From the NCBI RefSeq assembly GCF_001730295.1, contig NZ_MIKA01000045.1, positions 124,001-188,000 on the forward strand: 64,000 nucleotides of DNA. Reading direction: 5' to 3'. Origin of the DNA: Enterococcus plantarum. Lineage in GTDB: Bacteria > Bacillota > Bacilli > Lactobacillales > Enterococcaceae. A program made the translations under genes and the position numbers. Numbering within the stretch: position 1 is the first letter of the stretch; every line of letters starts with the position of its first letter. Of this stretch, positions 8,928-17,693 are shown one piece after another. The notes beneath the pieces are model-generated. The model searched no databases, was not told where the DNA came from, and saw only the letters and a program-made list of their open reading frames with translations.

Positions 8928-10241
8928 GTGAAAGAAAAAATTATTTCCTATTTTGAGATCGACAAGTTAAATACGACGGTCAAACGAGAATTTTTAGCTG
9001 GGTTTACGACATTTATTTCGATGGCGTATATTCTATTCGTTAATCCAACTGTGCTAGGTGCTTCTGGGATGGATGAAGGAGCCGTCTTTACTGCGACTGC
9101 TTTAGCAAGTGCATTAGGGTGTATTTTGATGGGAATCTTTGCGAAGTACCCAATTGCAACGGCGCCAGCGCTTGGGATCAATGCTTTTTTTGCTTATTCC
9201 GTTTGTGTGGGGATGGGTGTTCCTTGGGAAACAGCTTTGGCAGGTGTTTTTGTAGCATCATTGATTTTCATTTTGATCACTATATTTAAATTACGTGAGT
9301 TGATCATTGATGCAATACCAGCAGATCTAAAATATGCTATCTCTGGTGGGATTGGGTTATTTATTGCGTTTCTTGGATTGAGTGAAGGTGGCATCATAGT
9401 TTCAAATGAATCGACTTTAGTTGCGTTAGGTCCATTGAATGTTGGAACGACGTGGTTGACTATTTTTGGTTTAGCGATTACAGCAATTATGATGGTCCGT
9501 CGCGTTCCAGGGGGGATTTTTATCGGGATGACAGCAACGACTATTTTAGGTTTAGTAACAGGTTTGATTGAAGTGCCTACTAAAATTATTTCAGGTGCGC
9601 CTAGTCTTAAACCAACGTTTTTAGTTGCTTTAAAGCATGTGGGGGACATAAATTCGCTCCAATTATGGGTCGTGGTTTTAACATTTTTATTAGTGACATT
9701 TTTTGATACGGCGGGTACCTTAGTTGGTTTAGCGAATCAAGCCGGTTTTATGAAAGACAATAAAATGCCTCGGGTTGGAAAAGCGTTAGCGGCTGATTCA
9801 ACAGCGATGTTAGCTGGTTCTCTCTTAGGAACTTCTCCTGTTGGAGCATATGTAGAATCTTCTGCAGGAATTGCAGTCGGTGGACGTTCTGGGCTGACTG
9901 CTGTAACAACAGGTCTGTTCTTCATCGTGGGACTATTTTTCTCGCCGTTGCTTTCAGTCGTGACTTCTCAAGTAACAGCGCCAGCGCTAATTGTTGTGGG
10001 TGTTTTAATGGCTCAATCACTTAGCCAAATCAAATGGAAAGAAATGGAGATTGCCATTCCTTCTTTCTTGATTCTTTTAGGAATGCCATTGACTTACAGT
10101 ATTTCTGATGGAATTGCGCTAGGGTTTATTTTCTATCCAATTACAATGATTGCTGCAAAACGTGGGAAAGAAGTATCACCAATCATGTATGGATTATTCT
10201 TTGTGTTTGTAGGCTTTATGTGGATTTTAAACGCAGGTTAA
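8928..10241 (+). CDS. NCS2-family purine permease (AzgA/PbuG type)
   Basis: A 437-residue polytopic transporter. GIN-type motifs of the AzgA branch are present: AGFTTFISMAYILFVNP at the N-terminus, ATAPALGINAFFAY near residue 85, TFFDTAGTLVGLANQAG near 255, and GTSPVGAYVESSAGI near 300. AzgA/PbuG proteins import hypoxanthine, guanine or adenine with protons. I chose GTG 8928 because AGGAGG stands 7 nt upstream; an in-frame ATG at 8874 has no such site. No purine riboswitch was found upstream. It is monocistronic, between two terminators. Confidence 0.92.
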   Translation: MKEKIISYFEIDKLNTTVKREFLAGFTTFISMAYILFVNPTVLGASGMDEGAVFTATALASALGCILMGIFAKYPIATAPALGINAFFAYSVCVGMGVPWETALAGVFVASLIFILITIFKLRELIIDAIPADLKYAISGGIGLFIAFLGLSEGGIIVSNESTLVALGPLNVGTTWLTIFGLAITAIMMVRRVPGGIFIGMTATTILGLVTGLIEVPTKIISGAPSLKPTFLVALKHVGDINSLQLWVVVLTFLLVTFFDTAGTLVGLANQAGFMKDNKMPRVGKALAADSTAMLAGSLLGTSPVGAYVESSAGIAVGGRSGLTAVTTGLFFIVGLFFSPLLSVVTSQVTAPALIVVGVLMAQSLSQIKWKEMEIAIPSFLILLGMPLTYSISDGIALGFIFYPITMIAAKRGKEVSPIMYGLFFVFVGFMWILNAG

Positions 10242-10260
10242 AGTAAAATAAGGAACTAGG

Positions 10261-10293
10261 AAAAGTCATGCCCTTGAGGTTCATGGCTTTTTC
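10261..10293 (+). terminator. Terminator after the NCS2 permease
   Basis: AAAAGTCATG and CATGGCTTTT form a 10-bp stem (one G-U pair) followed by T-rich sequence. Confidence 0.65.
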
Positions 10294-10385
10294 TTAATTA
10301 GTAAGTTTCTTAAAACGTTGACTTTTCCACCAAAAGAAAGCAAAATGTAACTAGTTTAAGAGAATAATCTGCGAGGAATGATCAA

Positions 10386-10754
10386 ATGGAAACACCTCTT
10401 ATATCACAATGGTTGGATTATACAAAGAAGCAGTCCATTGTTGAAAAAAAATTAGAAGACATGTTGAAGAAAAATAATCAACTTACAACAAGTGAGTATT
10501 ATGCTTTATATCAACTTAAACAAAATGGCCGTCATATGAGGTTAAATGATTTAGGAAATTATTTATGTTTGAGCCAAAGTGCACTGTCCCGTTTAATCAA
10601 CAGGTTGGAAGACAGAACTCCTGCGGTTATTGCAAGAAAAAATTGTGCAGATGATAAACGTGGTGTCTATGTAGAGTTAACCAATGAAGGGGAAAATCTA
10701 GTAATATCTGTTGAGCAAGAAGTAGAGGCTATTTTAAAAAAGTATTTTATTTAA
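10386..10754 (+). CDS. MarR-family transcriptional regulator
   Basis: A 122-residue winged-helix protein. The helix-turn-helix lies at LRLNDLGNYLCLSQSALSRL-like residues 58-78, and the wing carries CADDKRGVYVELT, the DxRG signature of MarR. It is slightly short for the family. A weak GCGAGGAATG site precedes the ATG. The gene is followed by its own hairpin, then a 14-bp palindrome and an Old Yellow Enzyme gene. Such pairs often respond to electrophiles or quinones, so it probably controls its neighbour. A Cys in the wing region (NCADD) could sense thiol-reactive compounds, but that is speculation. Confidence 0.85.
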   Translation: METPLISQWLDYTKKQSIVEKKLEDMLKKNNQLTTSEYYALYQLKQNGRHMRLNDLGNYLCLSQSALSRLINRLEDRTPAVIARKNCADDKRGVYVELTNEGENLVISVEQEVEAILKKYFI

Positions 10755-10783
10755 AAGACTAAAGAGTTGCTTTTTAGTCTTTT
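10753..10783. terminator. Terminator between MarR gene and oxidoreductase
   Basis: AAAAGACTAAA and TTTAGTCTTTT are perfectly complementary with a 9-nt loop. The stem starts in the MarR stop codon. Confidence 0.65.
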
Positions 10784-10804
10784 ATTCTTTATTATGTATT
10801 TAGT

Positions 10805-10818
10805 TGCATGCGCATGCA
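10805..10818. promoter_or_regulatory. 14-bp perfect palindrome, candidate MarR operator
   Basis: TGCATGCGCATGCA is self-complementary over all 14 bases and lies 25 bp before the oxidoreductase start, just ahead of its ribosome binding site. It is GC-rich against an AT-rich background. The adjacent MarR gene makes an operator role likely. Confidence 0.5.
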
Positions 10819-10842
10819 TGTTTATGGTCGGGAGGAATTTGA

Positions 10843-11946
10843 ATGAATAACGTAGATACAGGATTCACATTTAAAAGAGGATTACACTTAAAAAATCGAC
10901 TTGTTGTGGCACCAATGACCACTAAGATGTCTTTTTTTGATGGCGTTGTAACAAATGATGAAATTGAATATTATGGCTTGCGTTCAGGAGAAGTAGGAGC
11001 ATTTATCACAGCAGCAGCAAATGTTCATGAAAATGGGAAAGGCTGGGACGGAGAATTAGGTGTGTATGAGGATCGCTTTATTCCAGGGCTAGCTAAATTG
11101 GCGGCAGCGATTAAAAAGAACCAGACGAAAGCCATTTTGCAAATTTTCCATGCTGGAAGAATGACAGATTCTAACATATTACATGGTAGTCAACCTGTTG
11201 CACCAAGTGCGGTTGCAGCTGAAAGACCTGATGCACAAACACCCAGAGAGTTAACAGAAACAGAAATTCTTGAAATAATAGAAAGTTTTAAACAAGCAAC
11301 AGAAAGAGCGATAAAAGCAGGGTTTGATGGTGTTGAAATTCACGGAGCGAATACGTATTTGATTCAACAATTCTTCTCTCCACATTCTAACCGTCGGACG
11401 GATGAGTGGGGCGGGACACTCGAAAAACGCTTCAAGTTTATCAATGATTTGGTTGATGGCGTAACAGAAGTTGTCGATCGATCAGATGTGAAAGACTTTA
11501 TCGTGGGCTATCGATTTTCACCTGAAGAATACGAAGAACCAGGTATTCGTTTACAGGATACATTGTTCTTAGTCGATCAATTAGCCAATAAACCCTTAGA
11601 TTACGTGCATTTATCAATCGGTAATTATAGAAATCATTCAGTTAGTGAGGCATATCAAGAAAAACCAATCATAGCTTATATAAAAGAAACGATTAACGAT
11701 CGTCTTCCACTGATTGGTGTAGGCGATATTCGGAATGGGGCAGATGCAAAAGAGGTTTTAGCAACTGCAGACTTGGCTGCCGTGGGACGAGCAATTTTGA
11801 TCGATCCTCATTGGGCTCAAAAAGTACTAGATGATCAAGATCATCTAATCAGAACAGAACTGTCTCACTATGATCGAGATGAGTTACGAATTAGTAATGG
11901 TGTTTGGGGATTTTTAGAAGGCATGATGCCAGAACGACTTCAATAA
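10843..11946 (+). CDS. NADH:flavin oxidoreductase (Old Yellow Enzyme family)
   Basis: A 367-residue TIM-barrel FMN enzyme. Family marks are LKNRLVVAPMTT at the N-terminus, QIFHAGR near residue 100, the substrate-binding GFDGVEIHGANTYLIQQFFSPH at 164-186, NRRTDEWGG, and a C-terminal GRAILIDPHWAQK. OYE-type enzymes reduce activated C=C bonds or detoxify electrophiles; the cluster with a MarR regulator fits stress-induced detoxification. GGGAGG precedes the ATG. The natural substrate is unknown. A hairpin terminator follows. Confidence 0.92.
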   Translation: MNNVDTGFTFKRGLHLKNRLVVAPMTTKMSFFDGVVTNDEIEYYGLRSGEVGAFITAAANVHENGKGWDGELGVYEDRFIPGLAKLAAAIKKNQTKAILQIFHAGRMTDSNILHGSQPVAPSAVAAERPDAQTPRELTETEILEIIESFKQATERAIKAGFDGVEIHGANTYLIQQFFSPHSNRRTDEWGGTLEKRFKFINDLVDGVTEVVDRSDVKDFIVGYRFSPEEYEEPGIRLQDTLFLVDQLANKPLDYVHLSIGNYRNHSVSEAYQEKPIIAYIKETINDRLPLIGVGDIRNGADAKEVLATADLAAVGRAILIDPHWAQKVLDDQDHLIRTELSHYDRDELRISNGVWGFLEGMMPERLQ

Positions 11947-11956
11947 AACTAGAGAA

Positions 11957-12006
11957 GGAAAGGTCAGATAAGATGGTACTCATTTATCTGATCTTTCTGG
12001 TTTTTT
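11957..12006 (+). terminator. Terminator after the Old Yellow Enzyme gene
   Basis: GGAAAGGTCAGATAA pairs with TTATCTGATCTTTCT, followed by T6. Confidence 0.7.
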
Positions 12007-12078
12007 ATTTGCTATAGGAATAGGTATAATTGAAGCAAGGCCTAATGGGGGAAAAAAATAAAAAAATGGAGGAACCAA

Positions 12079-12534
12079 ATGACACTCAAAATAGAACAAG
12101 TAAAGACAACAAATCCTGATTTATTAAGTTTGATTCAGGAGCTGAATGACTTCTTCGATGAAGAATGGGGAAAAGAGGTGGCTCAACGCTACCAAAACCA
12201 TCATAATTTAGCGGAGATGTCTTATGCAGTTGTCGCATATGATGATGGGAAAGCAGTTGGGTGTGGTTGCTGGAAGCTGTTAGATAAGCAAACACCAGAA
12301 ATCAAAAGAATGTATGTAAAACAAACGTATCGTGAAAATGGAGCAGCTGGAAAAATCATCCAGGCATTGGAAAGGGATATGCTAGAAAAGGGCTACCAAC
12401 AAGCAGTGTTGGAAACAGGCAAAGAAATGGTAGGGGCTATTCGTTTTTATGAAAGACATGGCTACCGAATCGTTTCAAATTATGGCGAGTTTGTTGAGGA
12501 TGATTTATGTATTTGTATGAAAAAAACATTATAG
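12079..12534 (+). CDS. GNAT-family N-acetyltransferase
   Basis: A 151-residue acetyl-CoA transferase. The acetyl-CoA site is KRMYVKQTYRENGAAGKII (motif A, RxxGxA with N in place of the first G), followed by LETGKEMVGAIRFYERHGY, the usual motif B ending with the C-terminal tyrosine. GGAGG precedes the ATG. It is monocistronic and convergent with the next gene through a shared perfect terminator. The substrate cannot be inferred. Confidence 0.88.
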   Translation: MTLKIEQVKTTNPDLLSLIQELNDFFDEEWGKEVAQRYQNHHNLAEMSYAVVAYDDGKAVGCGCWKLLDKQTPEIKRMYVKQTYRENGAAGKIIQALERDMLEKGYQQAVLETGKEMVGAIRFYERHGYRIVSNYGEFVEDDLCICMKKTL

Positions 12535-12540
12535 AAGGTG

Positions 12541-12579
12541 AAAAAAGTAGCGACCTTTCAATAGGGTCGCTACTTTTTT
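12541..12579. terminator. Bidirectional terminator between convergent genes
   Basis: A perfect 15-bp stem (12541-12555 / 12565-12579) with A6 and T6 ends sits between the GNAT gene and the YdcF gene, so it can stop both. Confidence 0.85.
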
Positions 12580-12595
12580 CGGATATCCTTAGTTT

Positions 12596-13621
12596 TTAGA
12601 TAGGCAATTGACTATAAATCACGAATGCCAAACAGATTAAAATCATAGACAGTGTAAACCATTTATATTGCGTTAACAAGGCAATGTATTCACGAATAAG
12701 TGCAGTCGGGAGGAAATACATTGCAGTTGGGGCACCAACCCCTTCAGCTTTTAAATGCGCCTTTCTTGCATATAAAGCACCGCGTAACACATGATAATTA
12801 TTTGTTGAGAATAAAATAGTTGGCTCTCGCTTTTCAACCATCCAATCTTCAAAAATAATTTTTTTTGAAAAGGACATATTTTCAAAAGTTGTCGTTGATT
12901 GATCTTCCACTAAAATTTGAGTTTCTGGTATGTTCTGTGACAATAAGTATTTTTTCATCGCAAAGGCTTCTGAGACAGGCTCGTCCGCTCCTTGTCCGCC
13001 GCTAACGATAATTTTAGCTTTTGAATTTTTATGATAGTACTCAATGGCTTTATCTAATCGGCTTTTTAGTAATGGAGGAACATTTTCACTTGTGATACCT
13101 GAACCTAAAGTAATGATATAATCAACCTTTTTTTTGATAGGGATCATTTGGTACATCCAAGAATAAAATAAATAGCAAGTAAATAGAAAAGAAAAAAGTA
13201 AATCACTTAACAAGACAAAAATCAAAAATGAAAAGAATAACGCAGGGATTTTGCTAGATCCAACTGACCATAAATAGAAAAAAGCAGGAACTGTAATAAG
13301 TAGATTGATCCCCAATAATGCGGAAAGTTTAGCGGTGACACTGCGGCCTTCCTTTGTCTGCATCGTATGTGTATTAAAAATAAAAAAGACACACATACCC
13401 AAAAATAGTAGTGGAACTAACGCATAAACAATAATAAGAACCAGGGTAGAGCTGTTTGCGGAAATTTCGCTTACCTTTAACAATCCCATCATCAATAAAG
13501 TCAACGTAAGAAACAAGCCCCCAAACGCGAAAATCATCCCACCAAAAAAACTACGACGTTCTTTTAGTAGGATTAGGCTACCAATAATAACAAAAACACA
13601 AAATACAATAACGAATGGCAT
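12596..13621 (-). CDS. YdcF/ElyC-family (DUF218) membrane protein
   Basis: A 341-residue protein with about five or six N-terminal membrane helices and a C-terminal DUF218 domain: IITLGSGI at the start, KIIVSGGQGADEPVSEA near residue 205, then ILVEDQSTTTFENMSFSK, the acidic/NT signature of the family. E. coli relatives act on envelope polymer carrier lipids. I chose ATG 13621 (AAGGAG 9 nt upstream) rather than GTG 13681, because the extra codons fall inside a dispersed repeat copy. No partner gene is evident. Confidence 0.82.
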   Translation of the reverse strand: MPFVIVFCVFVIIGSLILLKERRSFFGGMIFAFGGLFLTLTLLMMGLLKVSEISANSSTLVLIIVYALVPLLFLGMCVFFIFNTHTMQTKEGRSVTAKLSALLGINLLITVPAFFYLWSVGSSKIPALFFSFLIFVLLSDLLFSFLFTCYLFYSWMYQMIPIKKKVDYIITLGSGITSENVPPLLKSRLDKAIEYYHKNSKAKIIVSGGQGADEPVSEAFAMKKYLLSQNIPETQILVEDQSTTTFENMSFSKKIIFEDWMVEKREPTILFSTNNYHVLRGALYARKAHLKAEGVGAPTAMYFLPTALIREYIALLTQYKWFTLSMILICLAFVIYSQLPI

Positions 13622-13639
13622 GATAGTTAACTCTCCTTC

Positions 13640-13738
13640 ACCAAATAAATAGGAAGGGTGTGGGAAAAAAGTAAAAAGCACTTTTGTTTCACACCCTAAA
13701 TGCGAATAAACGGTGGGAGTAGGAGCAAATGGTGACGT
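13640..13738 (-). repeat. Dispersed intergenic hairpin repeat
   Basis: A minus-strand copy containing GGAGCAAATGG..., CCGTTTATTCGCATTTAGGG and GGGTGTGAAACAAAAGTG, ending in a hairpin GGGTGTG ... CACACCC. It fills the gap between the secreted-protein gene and the YdcF gene and may end or attenuate transcription. Confidence 0.6.
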
Positions 13739-14335
13739 TTAGGCCCCACTCTCATTATATATTTGCGTCTGTTCGATTTTAGTATAATTGATTAGGGCTT
13801 TAGATGCATCTGTTTTGACTTTTAAAACGCCTAAATAAATGGGAGAACCAGTAAATTCATTGTATTGATTTTCTGGGAGAATTAACAAATTATTGACAGT
13901 TGCAGAGGACTCACCTAAAACAACATACTCATTAATAGTTGTTGGAAATGCTTTGTTTGCTTCGTCAGTAACCAAAGCGTTATGTTCTTTTGAATATAAC
14001 GCTGTTTCGTTCGGAGCAATCGTTCTTATTGGTTCGAATTTGTAATTTTCTTTTGAACCTGTTACTTTTTTGAACGCATTAAACGCAATTAATTTTTGTG
14101 CATCAGTTGTGTTTAAAGCAAGAGTTTTGGAGTTGTCGATCCATTTTCCTTCAACAACGACTGATTTCTCAATATCTTTTTTTTGTGCATGGATTGAATC
14201 ATTTATTTTTGTTCCATCCTTGTCTATAAGAACAATCCCATATACGGGTTTATGTTTAAAATTATTGTAGGCAAAAACTCCTCCTACCGATAAAACAACT
14301 AAACTTATAACAGAAACAAACATTTTTTTTAACAT
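13739..14335 (-). CDS. Secreted or membrane-anchored protein of unknown function
   Basis: A 198-residue protein with one N-terminal hydrophobic stretch (residues 5-22, FVSVISLVVLSVGGVFAY) and no lipobox Cys, so it is either a signal anchor or cleaved after Ala. The remainder is soluble and mixed alpha/beta, with no cysteines. AAAGGAG stands before the ATG. I do not recognise a family with confidence; it resembles small enterococcal and listerial envelope proteins in length and layout. It lies upstream of the YdcF gene on the same strand, separated by a repeat copy. Confidence 0.7.
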   Translation of the reverse strand: MLKKMFVSVISLVVLSVGGVFAYNNFKHKPVYGIVLIDKDGTKINDSIHAQKKDIEKSVVVEGKWIDNSKTLALNTTDAQKLIAFNAFKKVTGSKENYKFEPIRTIAPNETALYSKEHNALVTDEANKAFPTTINEYVVLGESSATVNNLLILPENQYNEFTGSPIYLGVLKVKTDASKALINYTKIEQTQIYNESGA

Positions 14336-14544
14336 AAAAATCTCCTTTTATAATTATTTAACATCAGTATATGAAAAAAACGAAAGATCAACCATCGATT
14401 ATTACGTATAAAAACGAACAATAATGAAAGATAAAATAATATTTTAATAGGTGATTCGCCTAATAGGCTACCTAAAACTTGCTTTTATACTAAAGAAATC
14501 TATACTATTTATGAGATGTTAAGATTAGTTCAGGAGGAATAGTC

Positions 14545-15735
14545 ATGGAAGAAAAACAATTTAGTGTTACACTGCCAGATAAGATAGTAGAAGAGTTTCA
14601 CTTAGAAAATGAAGATGATGTAATAGTAAGTATCAAAGATCAAAAAATAGTGATCGAGCCTAAAAAGAAAATGGCAGGTAATCAGACCCTCTCTCTAAGA
14701 TGGTTTTTGATTCCGACAACGGTGTTCAGTATTCTATTTTTGGGCTACTTATTTTATACTAACAACAGCCAAATTGCGTTAGTAGGTCCGTATTCAATTG
14801 CAAATTTTGTCCTTTCATTAGGTGTCTTAAGTGGTATTTTTAGTTTTTTACTCTTTTTTATTAAAGGGAAAAGAAATCAAGTTACAACACAGTCGAAGGA
14901 TATTTATTGGCGGAATTTTCCTACAATCTTGCTTTCGTTTGTTGTCATTTTAGTTTTTACATTATTAGTATTTTTTAAAGTAATTGGAATAGTGTTTATT
15001 GGTGCGACATTTGATCGTTATACTGCAACCTTGTTATTTTTTGTGTTTGTCGGATTAGTCAATTATTTTATGATTTACTCAGCATTGTCGATCACACCGG
15101 CTAAATTGACTAATTTATTGATATTTGTGATTATTGGTGGCGTTTTGCTTGCCATGATCACAAACAAAGATTATCAATGGTGGCAATTCAACTTTAGCTT
15201 TTTAGGAACAATCGAAGCTAAAAGTCGTTGGCAATTTAATTTAACGTTGATGTTTTCTTCATTGTTGATGGTGGCATTGATCGATGGGCTATTTGTAGAA
15301 TTACAAAAAGCGATGCCACATAGTAGACGATTAACGATTTTGCGAATTCTCTTAACCTTGACGGCACTGGATCTTGGGGCTGTCGGATTATTTCCGTATA
15401 CTGAAACAGGTCCATTTCAAGGAATTCATAATCAAGTGGCGGGTTATTTAGTGTATTTGATTGTGATTTTGATTGTGGGGATCAAGTGGTTATTACCTAA
15501 TGTAACGAAAGAATTCCTGTCGATTTCGTATATGATTGCAGTAACACTAGTCGTAGTTGTTGTGTTATTTCAATGGACTAGTTATCTTTCACTTACGGCA
15601 TTTGAGTTATTATCGTTCATGCTAGCATTTAGCTGGATCGTGTTACTGCTTCAAAATCTACAAAAAATGGCGCAAAACATCAATAATACTTTTCAGGAAA
15701 AAGTCAAACTGGAACCTGGAAACAAAAAGGAATAA
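14545..15735 (+). CDS. AbrB-like swapped-hairpin domain fused to a DUF998-type membrane domain
   Basis: A 396-residue protein. Residues 1-45 look like a SpoVT/AbrB hairpin (FSVTLPDKIVEEFHLENED, then VIVSIKDQKIVIEPKKK). From residue 50 there are about ten hydrophobic helices, with HNQVAGYLVYLIVILIVG near 300, as in DUF998-like proteins. AbrB domains usually bind DNA, so a membrane-tethered regulator is possible, or the hairpin may only dimerise. AGGAGG precedes the ATG. No partner gene is apparent; a dispersed repeat follows. Confidence 0.72.
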   Translation: MEEKQFSVTLPDKIVEEFHLENEDDVIVSIKDQKIVIEPKKKMAGNQTLSLRWFLIPTTVFSILFLGYLFYTNNSQIALVGPYSIANFVLSLGVLSGIFSFLLFFIKGKRNQVTTQSKDIYWRNFPTILLSFVVILVFTLLVFFKVIGIVFIGATFDRYTATLLFFVFVGLVNYFMIYSALSITPAKLTNLLIFVIIGGVLLAMITNKDYQWWQFNFSFLGTIEAKSRWQFNLTLMFSSLLMVALIDGLFVELQKAMPHSRRLTILRILLTLTALDLGAVGLFPYTETGPFQGIHNQVAGYLVYLIVILIVGIKWLLPNVTKEFLSISYMIAVTLVVVVVLFQWTSYLSLTAFELLSFMLAFSWIVLLLQNLQKMAQNINNTFQEKVKLEPGNKKE

Positions 15736-15749
15736 GGATAGTAAAATAG

Positions 15750-15862
15750 AGGATGGGACAGAAGCGTTTAATCCCGAGAAACAAGAAGGGATTGCTTCTG
15801 CTCCCACCGTTTATTCGCATCTGGGGTGTGAAACAAAAGTGATTTTACTTTTGATGTGCGCC
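15750..15862 (+). repeat. Dispersed intergenic hairpin repeat (full copy)
   Basis: This copy has both halves: GGGACAGAAGCG ... AATCCC / GGGATTGCTTCTGCTCCC, then CCGTTTATTCGCATCT and GGGTGTGAAACAAAAGT ... ACTTTTG. It lies between convergent genes and is likely to terminate both. Confidence 0.65.
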
Positions 15863-15870
15863 CTATTTTC

Positions 15871-16734
15871 TTATTCAAAACGATCTATGTATCGAGACAT
15901 CAATTCCATATGATGCATCACAGCAGCTTTCCTCATAACCCCCATACCAGGAAATTTGTCGTTTGAAACTGCTTCAAACAATAAGTCGATTCCTAACGTT
16001 ACGTTCTCGCCACACAATTTACTTTTCCATGTACGGATCTCGTCCATGACCTCAAAAAATTTGTCTCTTTGCGAGGGTGTTTCTTCACTTGAAAGGAAAT
16101 GATGGATTCGCAGCATACTATTTTCAAAATAAACAAGATGCAAACTCAAGATTTTTGATGGATATCGATGTTCGTAGTAGATTCGGCTGTCAATTGAAAA
16201 ATCACTAAAACCGACAAATCCGTTTTGTTGAAAGGTCAAATGCGTATCTGAAAAGAATTCATCAAGACATTCTTGATAAAAACTGATTTTAGGGAGCCTT
16301 GTAAAGACATCTTGGGAAAGAATCTTATCGCCTTTGACTTTTTGCAGTAGACGAAATTCTTTTGGGATCAGGACTTTGGTATGATTCCCGAGCCAATCGC
16401 TTTGTAATGCAGGAGTTGAGTTTCTGATTACAAATAATTGAGGTTGTTCATTCAGCGTTTCAATAGGCTGTTCCACGATCATTGCCTTGTTCAATGGCAA
16501 TGAGTTTAAATAAAGACTACCTTCTTTAGTCAGAAAATCACCAGATTGAGGGTTTTGAATCAGATAAAAAGGATGTTTTTCCCTATGAAATACCTCAACG
16601 AATTTCTTTAAGGTATTCGAATTTTTGACGGGTTCAATAATCGGCAGAATCTTTTTAGATAAGCAGTTTTTTTCTACCAATTCTGTCAAAGCGAGTAAGT
16701 CAAACTGCTTACCGCGAAAATAAGGGTAGTACAT
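15871..16734 (-). CDS. sce7725-family protein
   Basis: A 287-residue protein beginning MYYPYFRGKQFDLLALTEL and ILPIIEPVKNSNTLKKF, which is the start I know from proteins called sce7725 family. Its biochemical role is unknown. The C-terminal CGENVTLGIDLLFEAVSN is also conserved-looking. It overlaps the upstream nuclease-like gene by one base (TAATG), so the two are translationally coupled and probably work together. Genes of this type are patchily distributed in bacteria and occur next to nuclease-like partners. No membrane segments or signal peptide. Confidence 0.75.
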   Translation of the reverse strand: MYYPYFRGKQFDLLALTELVEKNCLSKKILPIIEPVKNSNTLKKFVEVFHREKHPFYLIQNPQSGDFLTKEGSLYLNSLPLNKAMIVEQPIETLNEQPQLFVIRNSTPALQSDWLGNHTKVLIPKEFRLLQKVKGDKILSQDVFTRLPKISFYQECLDEFFSDTHLTFQQNGFVGFSDFSIDSRIYYEHRYPSKILSLHLVYFENSMLRIHHFLSSEETPSQRDKFFEVMDEIRTWKSKLCGENVTLGIDLLFEAVSNDKFPGMGVMRKAAVMHHMELMSRYIDRFE

Positions 16735-17405
16735 TATTTCCCCTCCAATAGACGCTGTTCTAGTTCCAAATAGGCTTCGCGTGTGGCGTCTAATTCACTT
16801 TTTAAGGCTTCCACTGCTTGATCACAACTATCTTCAACAAAGCGATCATAAAAATTCACACCACCACCAAACAAATCATAATCTGGTTGTCTTTTTTTTA
16901 ACTCTTTGTATAGCTGATCCGTCGAAAATACGCGTAAACCGCGAGAGGTTTTTTTCGCTTTGCCGACTTCGCGAGCTTGAGCTGTGATCAAACGAAAAAG
17001 CAATTCGTGCTCATTGACCAAAAGTGGTTGTCTTTGCGGTTTTTTCTCTATTGTAAAATAGCCAGGTAATCTTTGAGCTTCTTCAGAAAGATATTGATGA
17101 TAAACCATGACCCCGATATGGCTGGGTATTTCTTCTTTTATTTTTTCAAAAAGAGCAGCGGGCAAGACAAAATAATTGTAGTTTCCAATAAAGGAAAGTT
17201 TTGCTTTTGAACGAAAATCTGCTTTACTGACCTTTAATTCATAACAGCGCCATTCGAATTGTTTCCCCACATTCAAGCGACAACTCAATGTATCAACAAT
17301 CCCTTGGTCATCTGGCATCGTTACTTCTTCCACTACGATATCTCCATTTTCCCGACAATAATAATAGAGCACTTCTTCCATCTGGGTTGTTAATGATGTT
17401 TTCAT
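16734..17405 (-). CDS. Predicted PD-(D/E)XK nuclease, MmcB-like
   Basis: A 223-residue soluble protein. The core reads VDTL (Asp38), a beta hairpin, then WRCYELKVSKADF with Glu56-x-Lys58, followed by a KLSFIGNYNYFVLP helix-strand. This is the D...ExK arrangement of restriction-endonuclease-fold proteins, close to MmcB-type DNA repair factors. The last ~30 residues (ALKSELDATREAYLELEQRL) look like a coiled coil that could bind the partner. AGGAGC lies before the ATG. It heads a two-gene unit with the sce7725-family gene. DNA repair or host defence are both possible. Confidence 0.62.
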   Translation of the reverse strand: MKTSLTTQMEEVLYYYCRENGDIVVEEVTMPDDQGIVDTLSCRLNVGKQFEWRCYELKVSKADFRSKAKLSFIGNYNYFVLPAALFEKIKEEIPSHIGVMVYHQYLSEEAQRLPGYFTIEKKPQRQPLLVNEHELLFRLITAQAREVGKAKKTSRGLRVFSTDQLYKELKKRQPDYDLFGGGVNFYDRFVEDSCDQAVEALKSELDATREAYLELEQRLLEGK

Positions 17406-17693
17406 AGTTAGCTCCTTTTTCTTTTCTTCTACTATAAAACGTATGTTCGTAAAAATAAAGTCTTTTTCTTATTCTTTAAAAAAATAATAATGAATGAGTT
17501 GAATCTAAAAAAAATAAAATTCCAGAAAGGGTCTTTTTTTTTCAGAAAAGGAAAGGAATGTTTAGGAGTTTATACAATAAAATAGCGGGAAATGTTTTTG
17601 TTTTTCTTTAAAATATAAAAAAATAATCATAATAATGTTAAAAAAAGTATATTATATAGTTATATGGGAAAATTAATAATAAGGAGATTGATC

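Noticed and set aside
13622-13681. Extended start of the YdcF gene at GTG 13681
   Set aside because: The extra 20 codons lie inside a dispersed repeat copy, and AAGGAG precedes ATG 13621.
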